From Chryseobacterium indologenes (lineage in GTDB: Bacteria; Bacteroidota; Bacteroidia; Flavobacteriales; Weeksellaceae), in assembly GCA_001013295.1 (NCBI GenBank), contig LAZY01000024.1, positions 1 to 62,478 of the forward strand: a DNA stretch of 62,478 bases, in the 5' to 3' direction. A program made the translations under genes and the position numbers. The stretch's first letter is position 1, and each line of letters begins with the position of its first letter. Positions 34,725 through 43,613 of this stretch are shown here, in pieces. Below the pieces are notes generated by a model that was not told the origin of the DNA, searched no databases, and worked only from the letters and a program-made list of their open reading frames with translations.

Positions 34725-34866
34725 GCTTGGAAGCTGGGAGATGGAAGAGGGAGGTTCTGAAGGTCATCAATAACAGATTGCCATCTTTTTTAGCTCATTT
34801 GATTTTACGAAAGTTTTCGTATCTATAACTAAAAGTAACTTCCACCTCCTTCTTCCATCTTCCAAT
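34725..34866. repeat. GGAAG-bounded palindromic element, copy 3
   Basis: Left end GCTTGGAAGCTGGGAGATGG, right end CTTCCACCTCCTTCTTCCA, imperfectly inverted. The core begins GGAAGAGGGAGGTTCTGAAG, matching copies 1-2 (GGAAGAGGGAAGTTATGAAG). It lies between the antiporter and esterase genes. More diverged than the copies at 26.8-27.1 kb. Confidence 0.55.
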
Positions 34867-34894
34867 CTTTTATGGTTATTTATTGGTTAAAATA

Positions 34895-35515
34895 TCATTT
34901 AAATACAATTGAATTGGCCAGTTCAATTTCTTCCTGATTAATGGAATGTCCGAAATTGGCATATACTTTTTCTGTAACCTCAGCATTCATTTCTCTCAAG
35001 ATATTGGCTGTTGCATAGACTCTTTCTACCGGAACATGAAAATCGGGATTACTGGTTGCTAAAAACACAGGTGTTCCTGCAAAATCTCCTTTATAATTTT
35101 CACGATTGATCTTATCTCCTATTACTCCTCCGATAATGGCTGCTGCTCCACCAAATTTCTGTGCATTTCTGGTTAAAAATTCCAAGGTAAGACATGCTCC
35201 CTGTGAAAATCCGAAAAAGTAAATATTTTCAGAAGCAATCCCGGCATCCAGAGCGGCTTTCACTGTTTCTTCCACCATTTCAAGGGCTGATGACAACCAT
35301 GGTTCATTCTGATCCACCGGAGCCATAAATGAATAGGGATACCAGGTATGATTCATAGCCTGTGGGGCTAATACGGCATAATCTTTTACATTCAAATGTT
35401 GGGAAAGGCTCAATATATCCTGGGCACTTCCTCCTCTTCCATGGACCATGATCAGGGCTTTTTTTGCCTGTCTTAATGGTACTCCTGCTGTTTTTATATT
35501 TAATGTATGACTCAT
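34895..35515 (-). CDS. Phospholipase/carboxylesterase, MhqD-like
   Basis: 206-aa alpha/beta hydrolase of the phospholipase/carboxylesterase family. It has the HGRGGSAQD oxyanion region near residue 25, the nucleophile GFSQGACL near 107, an Asp in NPDFHVPV and the His in FGHSI. The start overlaps nothing and lies 9 bp after the ring-cleaving dioxygenase, so the two are one operon. In Bacillus subtilis, MhqD (the same family) and MhqO (the same as the neighbour) form the 2-methylhydroquinone detoxification set. Here, too, hydrolysis of a ring-fission or quinone-derived product is the natural inference. Confidence 0.8.
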   Translation of the reverse strand: MSHTLNIKTAGVPLRQAKKALIMVHGRGGSAQDILSLSQHLNVKDYAVLAPQAMNHTWYPYSFMAPVDQNEPWLSSALEMVEETVKAALDAGIASENIYFFGFSQGACLTLEFLTRNAQKFGGAAAIIGGVIGDKINRENYKGDFAGTPVFLATSNPDFHVPVERVYATANILREMNAEVTEKVYANFGHSINQEEIELANSIVFK

Positions 35516-35524
35516 TGTTATTTC

Positions 35525-36478
35525 TTATCTGAATTTTTCTGTTGGATAGTTAATTGGAGGGAGCACATCAAGCAGACGTTCTCTCTGTTTTTCAAACTGC
35601 TGAGGTAACTGAAGCGCTTCTCCTAAAAATGCCTGCTCTTCATCCACATCGAATCCGGGACCTGATGTAGCGATTTCAAACAACACCCCTCCGGGTTCTT
35701 TAAAATAGACTGAGGTAAAGTATTTACGGTCTTTCACTTCGGTATGTTCCAATCCATATGTATTTAACCTTTCTACCATTTTAAGCTGTGATTGTGCATC
35801 CGGAGTAGCAAAAGCAACGTGGTGAACGGTACCTCTTCCGGCAAGCCCTTTCAGTGAATTAGGCATAGAAAGCAGATCCACGTATTTTCCTGGCTGATCA
35901 TCTGTTCCTAATCTTAATCTATCAGGACTTTCAAAGATCACTTTATGATCCATCTGAGTGGTCAGAAGAGCCGCAGTTCTTTCATAGGCATCATACCAGA
36001 TCTCAACATGGTGGATTCCTTTTAAAGCATAATCTTTAGGAATATATCCGTTGAAATATCCTTTTCTTTCATCTTTATTATTGAAAACCAGTTCCAGTCC
36101 CAATCCGTCAAAATCTTCAAGATAAATAAAAACTTCTTCTGAAAATCTTTGCTGGGGTTGTTTATAAGCAATATTAAACTGATCCAAACGGTTCAACCAA
36201 TAATCCAAGGCATCTATAGAAACAGAAAAAGCAGTTGTATTCAGCATTCCTTTACCATGTCTTCCGTTCACCAGATCTTTACCATAAGGAAATGTTGTCA
36301 TAATGGTTCCCGGAGTTCCGTATTCATCTCCGAAATAGAGGTGATACACATCAGAATAATCAAAATTTACCGTTTTTTTCACCAAACGCAGCCCCAGTAC
36401 TCCGGTATAAAAGTCTATATTTTCCTGAGTATTTCCGGTAATGGCGGTTACGTGGTGCAGTCCTGTAATAAGTGTCAT
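35525..36478 (-). CDS. Ring-cleaving dioxygenase, MhqO-like, copy 1
   Basis: 317 aa, two glyoxalase/VOC domains. Predicted metal and active-site elements: GLHHVTAITGNTQENIDFYT at the start (first His), GIHHVEIWYDAYERTAALL around residue 155, GRGTVHHVAFATPDAQSQL near 215, and FKEPGGVLFEIATSGPGF near 260 (the conserved Glu). Two N-terminal His residues plus the late Glu are the usual ligands. It would open quinone- or hydroquinone-type rings. It is paralogous (about half identical by eye) to the gene at 36990-37922 and is followed immediately by the MhqD-like esterase. Confidence 0.88.
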   Translation of the reverse strand: MTLITGLHHVTAITGNTQENIDFYTGVLGLRLVKKTVNFDYSDVYHLYFGDEYGTPGTIMTTFPYGKDLVNGRHGKGMLNTTAFSVSIDALDYWLNRLDQFNIAYKQPQQRFSEEVFIYLEDFDGLGLELVFNNKDERKGYFNGYIPKDYALKGIHHVEIWYDAYERTAALLTTQMDHKVIFESPDRLRLGTDDQPGKYVDLLSMPNSLKGLAGRGTVHHVAFATPDAQSQLKMVERLNTYGLEHTEVKDRKYFTSVYFKEPGGVLFEIATSGPGFDVDEEQAFLGEALQLPQQFEKQRERLLDVLPPINYPTEKFR

Positions 36479-36602
36479 TGTTTTGTGTTTTAGGTTATAT
36501 TGTTGTTATTGAAAGGAGGATAGGGGAGGTGAAATGGTGAAATCGCTAAAGGGCAAATTGATTGGGGTATTAGTCCTTTTTTTTCAATGGGCCTCTTTCC
36601 TA

Positions 36603-36896
36603 CTATGCTTCTTTCATCCATACGTCATTATATTCTTCCGGATGGCGTTTAAACTGGGCATGTACAAATGGACATAACGGTAAGATTTTCAAATCGTTTT
36701 CCCTTGCATAGGACACCAGTTTTGCCAGTAAAATCTTGGCAAATCCTTTTCCTTCGTATTCGGGATTAACTTCAGTGTGATAAACCGTTAGCTTTTTACC
36801 AATCACTGAAATATCCATTTTTCCTGCTTTATGATCGTCTGAAAACAATTGGATCTCTCCTTTTCTTCCTTCCAGGATAACTTCTGTTCTTTCCAT
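36603..36896 (-). CDS. Small GNAT-like acyltransferase (YjdJ/Gtt1 type)
   Basis: 97 aa: a minimal GNAT fold. HTEVNPEYEGKGFAKILLAK matches the acetyl-CoA-binding block. The family-specific end LKILPLCPFVHAQFKRHPEE is also present. Such small proteins often sit beside stress genes; the substrate is unknown. It lies between the two ring-cleaving dioxygenases in the same direction (gaps of 124 and 93 bp), probably within one transcript starting before 37922. Confidence 0.8.
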   Translation of the reverse strand: MERTEVILEGRKGEIQLFSDDHKAGKMDISVIGKKLTVYHTEVNPEYEGKGFAKILLAKLVSYARENDLKILPLCPFVHAQFKRHPEEYNDVWMKEA

Positions 36897-36989
36897 TTCT
36901 TTATTTTTTTATTGATGTTCATCTTTAATGATCCTTTTGTGAAAAATCATTATTCAAAAGTATGATCTTTATTCTGTCTGATGAATGAT

Positions 36990-37922
36990 CTATGATAACT
37001 TCGGCAATACTCCTTCTATTTTATCACGCATTCCTTCATATTGAGTAGGAAGTTTCAGGTGAGTTCCCAATTCATCCAATGGTTCATCTACCGTGAATCC
37101 AGGATTGTCGGTTGCTATTTCAAATAAAACGCCTCCCGGTTCACGGAAATATAACGAATAGAAATAATCCCTGTTAATCTTCGGAGTGATGCTTAAACCT
37201 GCTGACAATACTTTGTCACGGTATTCCATTAAAACCTGATCATCTTTTACCCTGAAGGCAATATGGTGATTGGTTCCGGCAGCATTTCTTCCGGCCGGTG
37301 TTTTATCATTTTCAATAATATCTACAAGATTAGCGGTATCAATCGCATTTGTTGCCAATCTGTATCTTTCTCCCTCCTGTTTTTGAAGATCATATCCTAA
37401 AATATCCGTCAAAACTTTCATTGTAGGTTCTGCTTTCTTCAAAGTTAAAGTTACATTATGGAATCCTTTTAAAGCGTTTTCATCTTTCAATTCTTCAGTG
37501 GTCCATACTTTTCGGCTGTCTTCGGCTAACGGTTCTATCAATTGCAGCTGAAGTCCGTCCGGATCTTTAAAAGAGATCAGTTTTTCCCCGAAAATTTCAC
37601 CTTCTTCCACTTTGATGTTAAGACCTTGTAAACGGTTTTTCCAAAATTCCAGGCTTCCTTTCGGAACAGAGTAGCCAATATGGGTTGCCAAACCGCTTCC
37701 GTTTGTTCCCTGTCCGATTCCTTCCCATGGAAAGAAGGTCAGGATTGTTCCCGGTGTTCCGTTTTCATTTCCAAAATAAAAATGATAGGTTCCCGGATCA
37801 TCAAAATTTACGGTTTTCTTTACTAATCTTACTCCTAAAACCTGGGTATAAAAATCCAGATTCCTTTTGGCATTGTCTGCAATAGCAGTGATATGATGCA
37901 GACCTAATATTCTATTGTCCAT
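36990..37922 (-). CDS. Ring-cleaving dioxygenase, MhqO-like, copy 2
   Basis: 310 aa, two VOC domains. It shows GLHHITAIADNAKRNLDFYT, GFHNVTLTLKKAEPTMKVLT, GTNHHIAFRVKDDQVLMEY, and FREPGGVLFEIATDNPGF near 265. It is the promoter-proximal gene of the minus-strand detoxification cluster. The promoter carries a 29-bp sequence identical to that before pirin (see 37939-37988). The leader is only 16 nt, from the -7 box to the ATG. Duplication of MhqO-type genes is known in other genera. Which quinone or catechol each copy uses cannot be told here. Confidence 0.88.
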   Translation of the reverse strand: MDNRILGLHHITAIADNAKRNLDFYTQVLGVRLVKKTVNFDDPGTYHFYFGNENGTPGTILTFFPWEGIGQGTNGSGLATHIGYSVPKGSLEFWKNRLQGLNIKVEEGEIFGEKLISFKDPDGLQLQLIEPLAEDSRKVWTTEELKDENALKGFHNVTLTLKKAEPTMKVLTDILGYDLQKQEGERYRLATNAIDTANLVDIIENDKTPAGRNAAGTNHHIAFRVKDDQVLMEYRDKVLSAGLSITPKINRDYFYSLYFREPGGVLFEIATDNPGFTVDEPLDELGTHLKLPTQYEGMRDKIEGVLPKLS

Positions 37923-37938
37923 GTCTTTAATTTTTATG

Positions 37939-37988
37939 CTAAATTACAGCTCACGAACGGCCTGTACATTTAACTAGTTTAATAAATG
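37939..37988 (-). promoter_or_regulatory. Promoter and operator shared with the pirin gene
   Basis: Minus-strand promoter of the dioxygenase. The operator block at 37960-37988 (29 bp) is identical, in the same orientation relative to its gene, to 45457-45485. It contains ATTAAACTAGTTAAAT, a palindrome with one mismatched pair. Fourteen nt after the shared 28-bp block is TAATTTAG (37946 to 37939), a -7 box with one mismatch. The same 14-nt spacing occurs at pirin. The operator covers the -33 region, so a repressor or class II activator is equally possible. Confidence 0.7.
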
Positions 37989-38057
37989 CAAAAAGACCGC
38001 AAGTTTCGGATTTTTTCTACCCTTTCTTACTGCTAACTTTACTTCTATAAAAATGGT

Positions 38058-38771
38058 ATGAAAACTATAGAAACACGATTAGCAGCCAAAGACTGGCCAT
38101 CCATCACCCAGGAACTTCATGACAAGGGTTTTGTAATTGTTCCCGATGTATTGACCCAAATGGAGTGTAATCATTTCATTGAAGCTTACAATGCAGATGA
38201 TACCTACCGAAAAACAATCAGTATGCAGCGTTATCGCTTCGGACTGGGGGAATATAAGTACTTTCAATATCCATTACCGGATCTGATCACTACATTGCGG
38301 GAGAATGTTTATGCCCAAATAGCCCCCGTAGCCAATCAGTGGATGCAGGAACTGAATATTGACAAAAAGTTCCCTGCTGCTCATACAGCAATGAAAAAGC
38401 TCTGCCAGGAACACGGCCAGGAAAAACCTACAATCCTTATCCTAAAATATGGTGAAGGTGGTTTCAATACGTTGCATCAGGATTTATATGGTGAGATTTT
38501 TTTTCCGATGCAAATGGTTTTTATGCTTGATCAGGCTGATGAAGATTATACCGGAGGTGAGTTTGTGATCACTGAACAAATTCCCCGCGCTCAGTCCAAA
38601 GCCAATGTATTAAAGCCTAATCGTGGTGATATGCTCTTATTCACCACCAATTTCCGGCCCATAAAAGGAAGCAGAGGATATTACAGAGTCAGTATGAAGC
38701 ATGGGGTAAGTCCGTTACATAGCGGAAACAGACATAGTTTAGGTATTATTTTTCATGATGGACTCAGCTAA
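38058..38771 (+). CDS. 2-oxoglutarate/Fe(II) oxygenase, copy 1
   Basis: 237 aa, double-stranded beta-helix (cupin) oxygenase. Iron ligands are predicted as HQD (LHQDLYGE, near residue 145) and the distal His in MKHGVSPLH. The 2-oxoglutarate-binding Arg is in NRHSLGIIFHD near the end. The GGEFVITEQIPRAQSKANVL strand is shared with the COG3826/HalD-like group. Its paralogue is at 40093. It is divergent from the dioxygenase cluster, sharing the 135-bp promoter region, so it may belong to the same response. The substrate (a protein, base or small molecule) is unknown. Confidence 0.8.
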   Translation: MKTIETRLAAKDWPSITQELHDKGFVIVPDVLTQMECNHFIEAYNADDTYRKTISMQRYRFGLGEYKYFQYPLPDLITTLRENVYAQIAPVANQWMQELNIDKKFPAAHTAMKKLCQEHGQEKPTILILKYGEGGFNTLHQDLYGEIFFPMQMVFMLDQADEDYTGGEFVITEQIPRAQSKANVLKPNRGDMLLFTTNFRPIKGSRGYYRVSMKHGVSPLHSGNRHSLGIIFHDGLS

Positions 38772-38910
38772 CATCTGACGATTCCAACTATTCATAAAAA
38801 AGCCGAAAATGGTTTATTCTTTAGGCCGTATGTCTGTTTATTCTATCTCAAAAAACATTCTTTTCAAATATAAACTATAGAGATTTTATTACAAAAATCC
38901 AGTAATGATT

Positions 38911-39534
38911 CTATATTTCAGCACTTTTATCTATTTGCGGATCATAGCCTGCCATAAAAGTATTAGCCACAGAACGAGGCGTAAGGACTTCAACAACAAG
39001 CTCGGGTACTGCATCTTCACAACGGTCATAACCTGATGGAGTCCAATGATACAATTTACCTTTTGATAGAAGGTAGCATTCATCACCCTTACTAATGATT
39101 ATTCCATCCGGAAGGTTCTTAATCTGCTCCGTATAGCTTACTTTTTTTCCATATCTGTCAATGCGTTCTGTATGGATAATTTCATCAATAGTTTTCACCG
39201 ATGTTTTCATATCGAATCCGTATTGAGGGTTTCCTTTTAGCCAATACTCCTTAAATCGGATATGATCTTTATACCGGCATTGAAAACAGGGTCTATGTCC
39301 TGCAGAAAACGCTGTTGCTTCATCAAGAAAAAAAAGCTCTGTCCAGTGGCCAGGCTGCATGATTTCGCGATGCCTGCCCCTGAATTCCAACATACATATA
39401 ATCCAGGCTTTAATGGTATAGGTCTTGACTATTTCTTTGTTCTCATTATGGATAATCCCACGGTTGCCAAGCCATGAACCTCTTGCTTTGGTCTTGATAA
39501 AAGAGCCATTGGGTGATACTCGATTTTGCAGCAT
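38911..39534 (-). CDS. Conserved protein of unknown function with CxxC
   Basis: About 207 aa from the ATG at 39534; a further ATG at 39573 only adds a poor N-terminus. The region PGHWTELFFLDEATAFSAGH followed by RPCFQCRYKDHIRFKEYW is strongly patterned (two Cys two apart, several His). I recall it as a widely distributed uncharacterised family. The CxxC and His residues could form a zinc site. It lies between two 2-oxoglutarate oxygenase paralogues but on the opposite strand. Function not known. Confidence 0.6.
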   Translation of the reverse strand: MLQNRVSPNGSFIKTKARGSWLGNRGIIHNENKEIVKTYTIKAWIICMLEFRGRHREIMQPGHWTELFFLDEATAFSAGHRPCFQCRYKDHIRFKEYWLKGNPQYGFDMKTSVKTIDEIIHTERIDRYGKKVSYTEQIKNLPDGIIISKGDECYLLSKGKLYHWTPSGYDRCEDAVPELVVEVLTPRSVANTFMAGYDPQIDKSAEI

Positions 39535-39573
39535 ATTCAGTAAGTTTATTTTTCTACGAAAGGTAAAGCACAT

Positions 39574-40092
39574 ACCTATTTGCTTCTAAATCTTTTATAA
39601 TATGTACTTTTTATATTACAAATATATGTCACTCAATAAATCTCTGCAATCCGAATCTTGCGTTTTACATTCTGTTTGAAATTATTTTTGATTAAAAAGA
39701 TAGACGCAAAGTTCATTAATCATTCCGCATTATTGTAAGGGAGCTAAGTAACGAGACTTCGTCGTTGATGAAGCTTTGTGACTATGTGCTTGCTTCTTCA
39801 GATCGATTAAAAATCGATCCCTTCTTAGTTCACTTAAAATAAAGCCTACACAAACATAAAACTTTGCGTTAGAAAACTTATAATCTAAAATCTACTGAAT
39901 TCTATCTCCTGATTTTTGATTTTCAAAATATTATATATTAAAGATTTCACACTTCAATATACCATCCGAATCTTGCTATAATTGAGAATAAATACCCTTA
40001 AAAACCGCAAGAAACAGATTTTATTTCCATACTTCGTCTTCTACCTTTGTCCCAACAAACAAATACAAAATTTTTACCCGTTTCAATTTTTA
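39574..40092. other. Repeat-bearing intergenic region
   Basis: About 520 bp without a gene if the second oxygenase starts at 40093. A coding frame upstream of 40093 extends to 39982, but its sequence (KNRKKQILFPYFVFYLCPN) is not like the paralogue. It contains the 39703-39870 element. Confidence 0.45.
39703..39870. repeat. 168-bp inverted-repeat element
   Basis: Ends GACGCAAAGTT (39703-39713) and AACTTTGCGTT (39860-39870) are inverted with 10 of 11 matches. Inside is a perfect GATCGATT...AATCGATC hairpin (39801-39819), and TTAGTTCACTTAAAA at about 39825 resembles the AACACTTAAG family. A decayed MITE-like element is the likely nature. Confidence 0.5.
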
Positions 40093-40818
40093 ATGATGAC
40101 AAACATGAATACAATAGAACAAAGGTTAAAGACAAAAAAATGGGACATCATTCTTGATGAGCTGAACAGTAAAGGTTTTGCTATTGTTCCCGATCTTATC
40201 AACGATCAGGAATGTAGTGAACTGCTTGGAGCCTTCAAAGAAGAATACAGATACCGGAAGACCGTAGCCATGGAACGTTATCGTTTTGGAAAAGGCGTCT
40301 ATAAATATTTCAACTATCCATTACCCAATATCCTGACTGAATTAAGAACCCATTTCTATGGTTACCTCGCTCCCGTTGCCAATATCTGGATGGAAGTATT
40401 AAAGATAAAAAACCGTTATCCGAAAAATCACAGCGAATTTATTGAGCAGTGTAAAGAAAATGGTCAGGAAAAAGCAACCGCTTTAATACTGGGCTATGGT
40501 GTCGGAGGATTTTGTGCTATGCATCAGGATTTGTATGGTGAGGTTTATTTTCCCATGCAGATTGTACTTTTCCTTGATAATATTGACGAAGATTATACAG
40601 GGGGTGAGTTTATTCTCACGGAAAATATTCCGATGGCTCAATCCCGTACTCATGTCATAAAACCTAAAAAAGGAGATGTGATTGTATTTGCCACCAACTT
40701 CCGTCCGGTAAAAGGGACAAAAGGTTATTATAGAGTAACGATGAAGCATGGTGTTGCAACAATACAAAGTGGAGAAAGACATACTTTAGGTGTTATTTTT
40801 CATGATGCCAAATCTTAA
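40093..40818 (+). CDS. 2-oxoglutarate/Fe(II) oxygenase, copy 2
   Basis: 241 aa from ATG 40093 (or 237 from 40105, which aligns exactly with copy 1). It has the same HQDLYGE, MKHGVAT and RHTLGVIFHD elements as copy 1, about 60% identical by eye. Differences are concentrated in the segment between residues 100 and 130. Two copies 1.3 kb apart, with an unknown minus-strand gene between, suggest a local duplication in which one copy kept the dioxygenase promoter region and the other was moved next to repeat DNA. Confidence 0.78.
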   Translation: MMTNMNTIEQRLKTKKWDIILDELNSKGFAIVPDLINDQECSELLGAFKEEYRYRKTVAMERYRFGKGVYKYFNYPLPNILTELRTHFYGYLAPVANIWMEVLKIKNRYPKNHSEFIEQCKENGQEKATALILGYGVGGFCAMHQDLYGEVYFPMQIVLFLDNIDEDYTGGEFILTENIPMAQSRTHVIKPKKGDVIVFATNFRPVKGTKGYYRVTMKHGVATIQSGERHTLGVIFHDAKS

Positions 40819-40888
40819 CAAAACTCCCTTAATAGGACCTCTGATCCCATCCCGGTTATTTTCAGGATAGTTTCTCTAATCACCTCAT

Positions 40889-41012
40889 TTAATCAGCTGT
40901 AACAGAAAGCATCACCGCAAGTGTATCCATATAATCCCGCCAATGAACAATTTGCCTGTCTTTAATGGTAATGATGGAACAAAAGTTATTATCATAAGCC
41001 TTCCCGGTGTGA
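40889..41012 (-). pseudogene. C-terminal remnant of an NTF2/SnoaL-like protein
   Basis: Minus-strand frame from about 41012 to the stop at 40889 reads THTGKAYDNNFCSIITIKD, then RQIVHWRDYMDTLAV. This is the end of a SnoaL/ketosteroid-isomerase-like fold (typically G ... N.Y ... I ... GKI..WREY.DT). The N-terminal 90 or so residues are missing. It joins the thioredoxin-like remnant (40992-41426) in another frame, as if a deletion fused two dying genes. Confidence 0.5.
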
Positions 41013-41426
41013 GTTGGTCAGTATTTTCATATTATTATCGATCAGTACAGAATAAGGAATGGCACTGCCATATTTTAAAATCGTTTTTAAATTTTCACTT
41101 TCTGCATTTGATACAATAAATTGTTTCCAACTCATGTTTTCTTCTTTAAGTGCTTTTTGCCATTCTGATTCTTTTTCATCAATTGAAATGAAAATCAGTT
41201 CAATTCCGTTAAGTTTATTCTCAGAAATGATTTTTTTCAGAATCCCGAATAAAATATGAAAAGAAGAAGGGTGTTTTTTAATCAGATTCTGTATTTCAGC
41301 ATCTTGAGTCGTGCCTTTCCTTGTGAACAGATCATAATTGGTATCCTGCATGGCTTTTGACTGCTTGCCCCCTTCAAAATCTGTAATTGTTGCTGTTTGA
41401 AGACTGAGTTTAATTGTAAATCTCAT
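40992..41426 (-). pseudogene. TlpA-like thioredoxin remnant
   Basis: A 144-aa frame with pieces of a Bacteroidota TlpA-type exported thiol-disulfide protein. It has IKKHPSSFHILF from the linker region, then NGIELIFISIDEKESEWQKA, WKQFIVSN and IPYSVLIDNNMKIL from the thioredoxin fold. The catalytic WCxxC helix that should lie between PSSFHILF and NGIELIF is absent, and no signal peptide is seen. An internal deletion is the simplest explanation. The frame's last residues (NSHREGL) run into the NTF2-like remnant. Confidence 0.55.
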
Positions 41427-41513
41427 TCAGCGCTTGGTCTCATCAATGATTTTCCATGACCTAAGTTAGAAAAAATATAGACTTGGTGATTAAAAAAGTT
41501 CATCAACGAAGAA

Positions 41514-41544
41514 ATCAAAAGAGGCTGATCTTCCGACCAGCCTC
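41514..41544 (-). terminator. Intrinsic terminator of the M13 peptidase gene
   Basis: A 10-bp stem (41521-41530 with 41535-41544), fully paired in the minus-strand RNA with one G-U and a GGAA tetraloop. The minus strand continues TTTTGATTTC. It lies 33 bp beyond the stop codon. Confidence 0.75.
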
Positions 41545-41576
41545 CTGAATATATCATATGGATTAGAATCAATCTA

Positions 41577-43613
41577 TTACCAGATTTTTATTCTGTCTTT
41601 AGGCTCTTTGTACATTTTGTCGCCAGGTTTTACATTGAATGCTTTATAAAACGGTTCAAAATTCATTAAAGGTCCCAAAACCCTCCAATTGTCCGGAGAG
41701 TGAGTATCAATATTGATAAGCTGGCGGGATAATTCATCGGTCATTTTCGTGCGCCATGCATTTCCCATTGCCAGAAAGAAGCGCTGATCCGGCGTAAACC
41801 CGTCAATTTTCTTATTTCCTTTTCCTTGCTCTGTCATTTTAAAGGCATCATATGCAATGGCAATTCCTCCAAAGTCAGCAATATTCTCACCTGTGGTTAA
41901 TTCGCCGTTGACATGAAGGTTATTAAGAATCGTAAAGCCGCTGTACAATTTTTGAATCTGTTTTACCTTTTCATTGAACTTCGCTTTGTCCTCTTTTGAC
42001 CACCAGTCTTTCATGTTTCCGATTTTGTCATACTGAGAACCCTGATCATCGAACCCATGGGTCAGCTCATGTCCGATAACCATCCCGATTCCACCATAGT
42101 TGATCGCATCATCAGCATCTTTATCAAACATCGGATACTGTAAAATGGCCGCCGGAAAATTAATATCATTCAAATACGGATTATAGAATGCGTTCACAGT
42201 TGCTGGTGTTGTGATCCATAAGGTTTTGTCAACAGGTTTTCCCAATTGAGATAATTGAAATTCGAAGTTATTCCGTTTACAGGCAATCGTATTTTCAAAA
42301 TATTTGGTTCTGTCGATATTCACTTTACTATAATCCCTCCATTTATCAGGATAGCCAATTTTTCTGCCGATAGCATTCAGTTTTTCTTCGGCTGTTTTTT
42401 TGGTAGCATCACTCATCCAGTCCAGCCCTCGGATACGGTTTGCAAATGCTTTGGTCAGATTAGAAATAAGCTCGTCCATTCTTTTTTTCGCTTCAGGTGG
42501 AAAATATTTTTCCACATACAGCTGTCCTAAAGCATCTCCCAGCTCCTGATCTGTTGCTATCCCCAAAAGTTCCCATCTCGGCTTTTGTTTCTTTTGCCCC
42601 GTAAGCGCTTTTTTATATTCAAAAGAGGCTTTTTCAAAATCACTGCTCAGAAGATCTGCATAAGAATTAAGTGAATGTGCTTTCAGATATAGCTTCCAGT
42701 CAGAAAGCGGAACCGTGTTCAGCATCGTGTTCAGCTTATCGTAATAAGCTGGCTGCTCCATATCCAATGATTCTACTTTTGTTCCCAAGATTGTAAAGAA
42801 CTGATTCCAGTTTAAGTTGGGCTGATCTTTTACTATTTTGGAGAAGGGTACTTTGTTATAATTCGCTGCAACATCACGAAGCTCAACATTGGTTTTATGA
42901 GATGATGCCAGATTTTTCTCGATATTATAAACGGTCTCAGTATTTTTAGCTGCCGTTGCCGCATCAGAACCCGTAAGTTTGAATAACGAGGTTAAATAGC
43001 TTTTATAGGCATCCTGAACGGCTTTTGTTTCTTTATCATTTTTGAAATAATAATCTCTGTCCGGAAGCCCAAGCCCTTTCTGTGTCAACCAGGCAATATT
43101 CATCGCGCTGTTCTTTTGGTCGGCATATACCATAAAGCTGATAAGACTTTCAGTGCCGTTCTTTTCTTCTTCAGCAACAAACTTCATCATCTCCGGGACA
43201 GATTTGATGGCATCTATTTTTGTTAACAACGGTTTTACCGGGTCAAATCCACGTTTGTTGATCGTTAACGAATCCATTCCCGAGGCGTAAAAATCGCCTA
43301 CCTTTTGCTGAATACTTCCGGCTTTGCCCTTTTCTTTTGCTGCATCTTCCAGGATGGATCTAATTCTTTTTTTGGTTGAATCTATTACATCATAAAACCC
43401 ACCCACGTAAGTCTGGTCATCAGGAATTTTTGCGGTCTTCATCCAACTGCCATTGGCATATTCATAAAAATCATCGCCCGGCTTTACCGATTTATCTATG
43501 TTTTTTGTCTCGATATAATGCTCACGGCCAGCCTCAGTTTTATTTTGTTTACATGAAATAAAGCAACAAACTGCAATTCCCAATGTTGTAATAGACAGAA
43601 TTTTTGTTTTCAT
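41577..43613 (-). CDS. M13 family metallopeptidase (PepO/neprilysin-like) lipoprotein
   Basis: 678 aa. The N-terminal lipobox CFISC (about residue 21) predicts a membrane-anchored lipoprotein. The peptidase domain has the zinc motif HELTH near residue 517 (VIGHELTHGFDDQG). The third ligand Glu is in GENIADFGG about 60 residues on, and an HSPDNWRVLGPLMN-type end closes the domain. NAFYNPYLNDI is the conserved substrate-binding NAxY. Length is normal. It cleaves oligopeptides and is probably periplasmic. Monocistronic with its own terminator. Confidence 0.93.
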   Translation of the reverse strand: MKTKILSITTLGIAVCCFISCKQNKTEAGREHYIETKNIDKSVKPGDDFYEYANGSWMKTAKIPDDQTYVGGFYDVIDSTKKRIRSILEDAAKEKGKAGSIQQKVGDFYASGMDSLTINKRGFDPVKPLLTKIDAIKSVPEMMKFVAEEEKNGTESLISFMVYADQKNSAMNIAWLTQKGLGLPDRDYYFKNDKETKAVQDAYKSYLTSLFKLTGSDAATAAKNTETVYNIEKNLASSHKTNVELRDVAANYNKVPFSKIVKDQPNLNWNQFFTILGTKVESLDMEQPAYYDKLNTMLNTVPLSDWKLYLKAHSLNSYADLLSSDFEKASFEYKKALTGQKKQKPRWELLGIATDQELGDALGQLYVEKYFPPEAKKRMDELISNLTKAFANRIRGLDWMSDATKKTAEEKLNAIGRKIGYPDKWRDYSKVNIDRTKYFENTIACKRNNFEFQLSQLGKPVDKTLWITTPATVNAFYNPYLNDINFPAAILQYPMFDKDADDAINYGGIGMVIGHELTHGFDDQGSQYDKIGNMKDWWSKEDKAKFNEKVKQIQKLYSGFTILNNLHVNGELTTGENIADFGGIAIAYDAFKMTEQGKGNKKIDGFTPDQRFFLAMGNAWRTKMTDELSRQLINIDTHSPDNWRVLGPLMNFEPFYKAFNVKPGDKMYKEPKDRIKIW

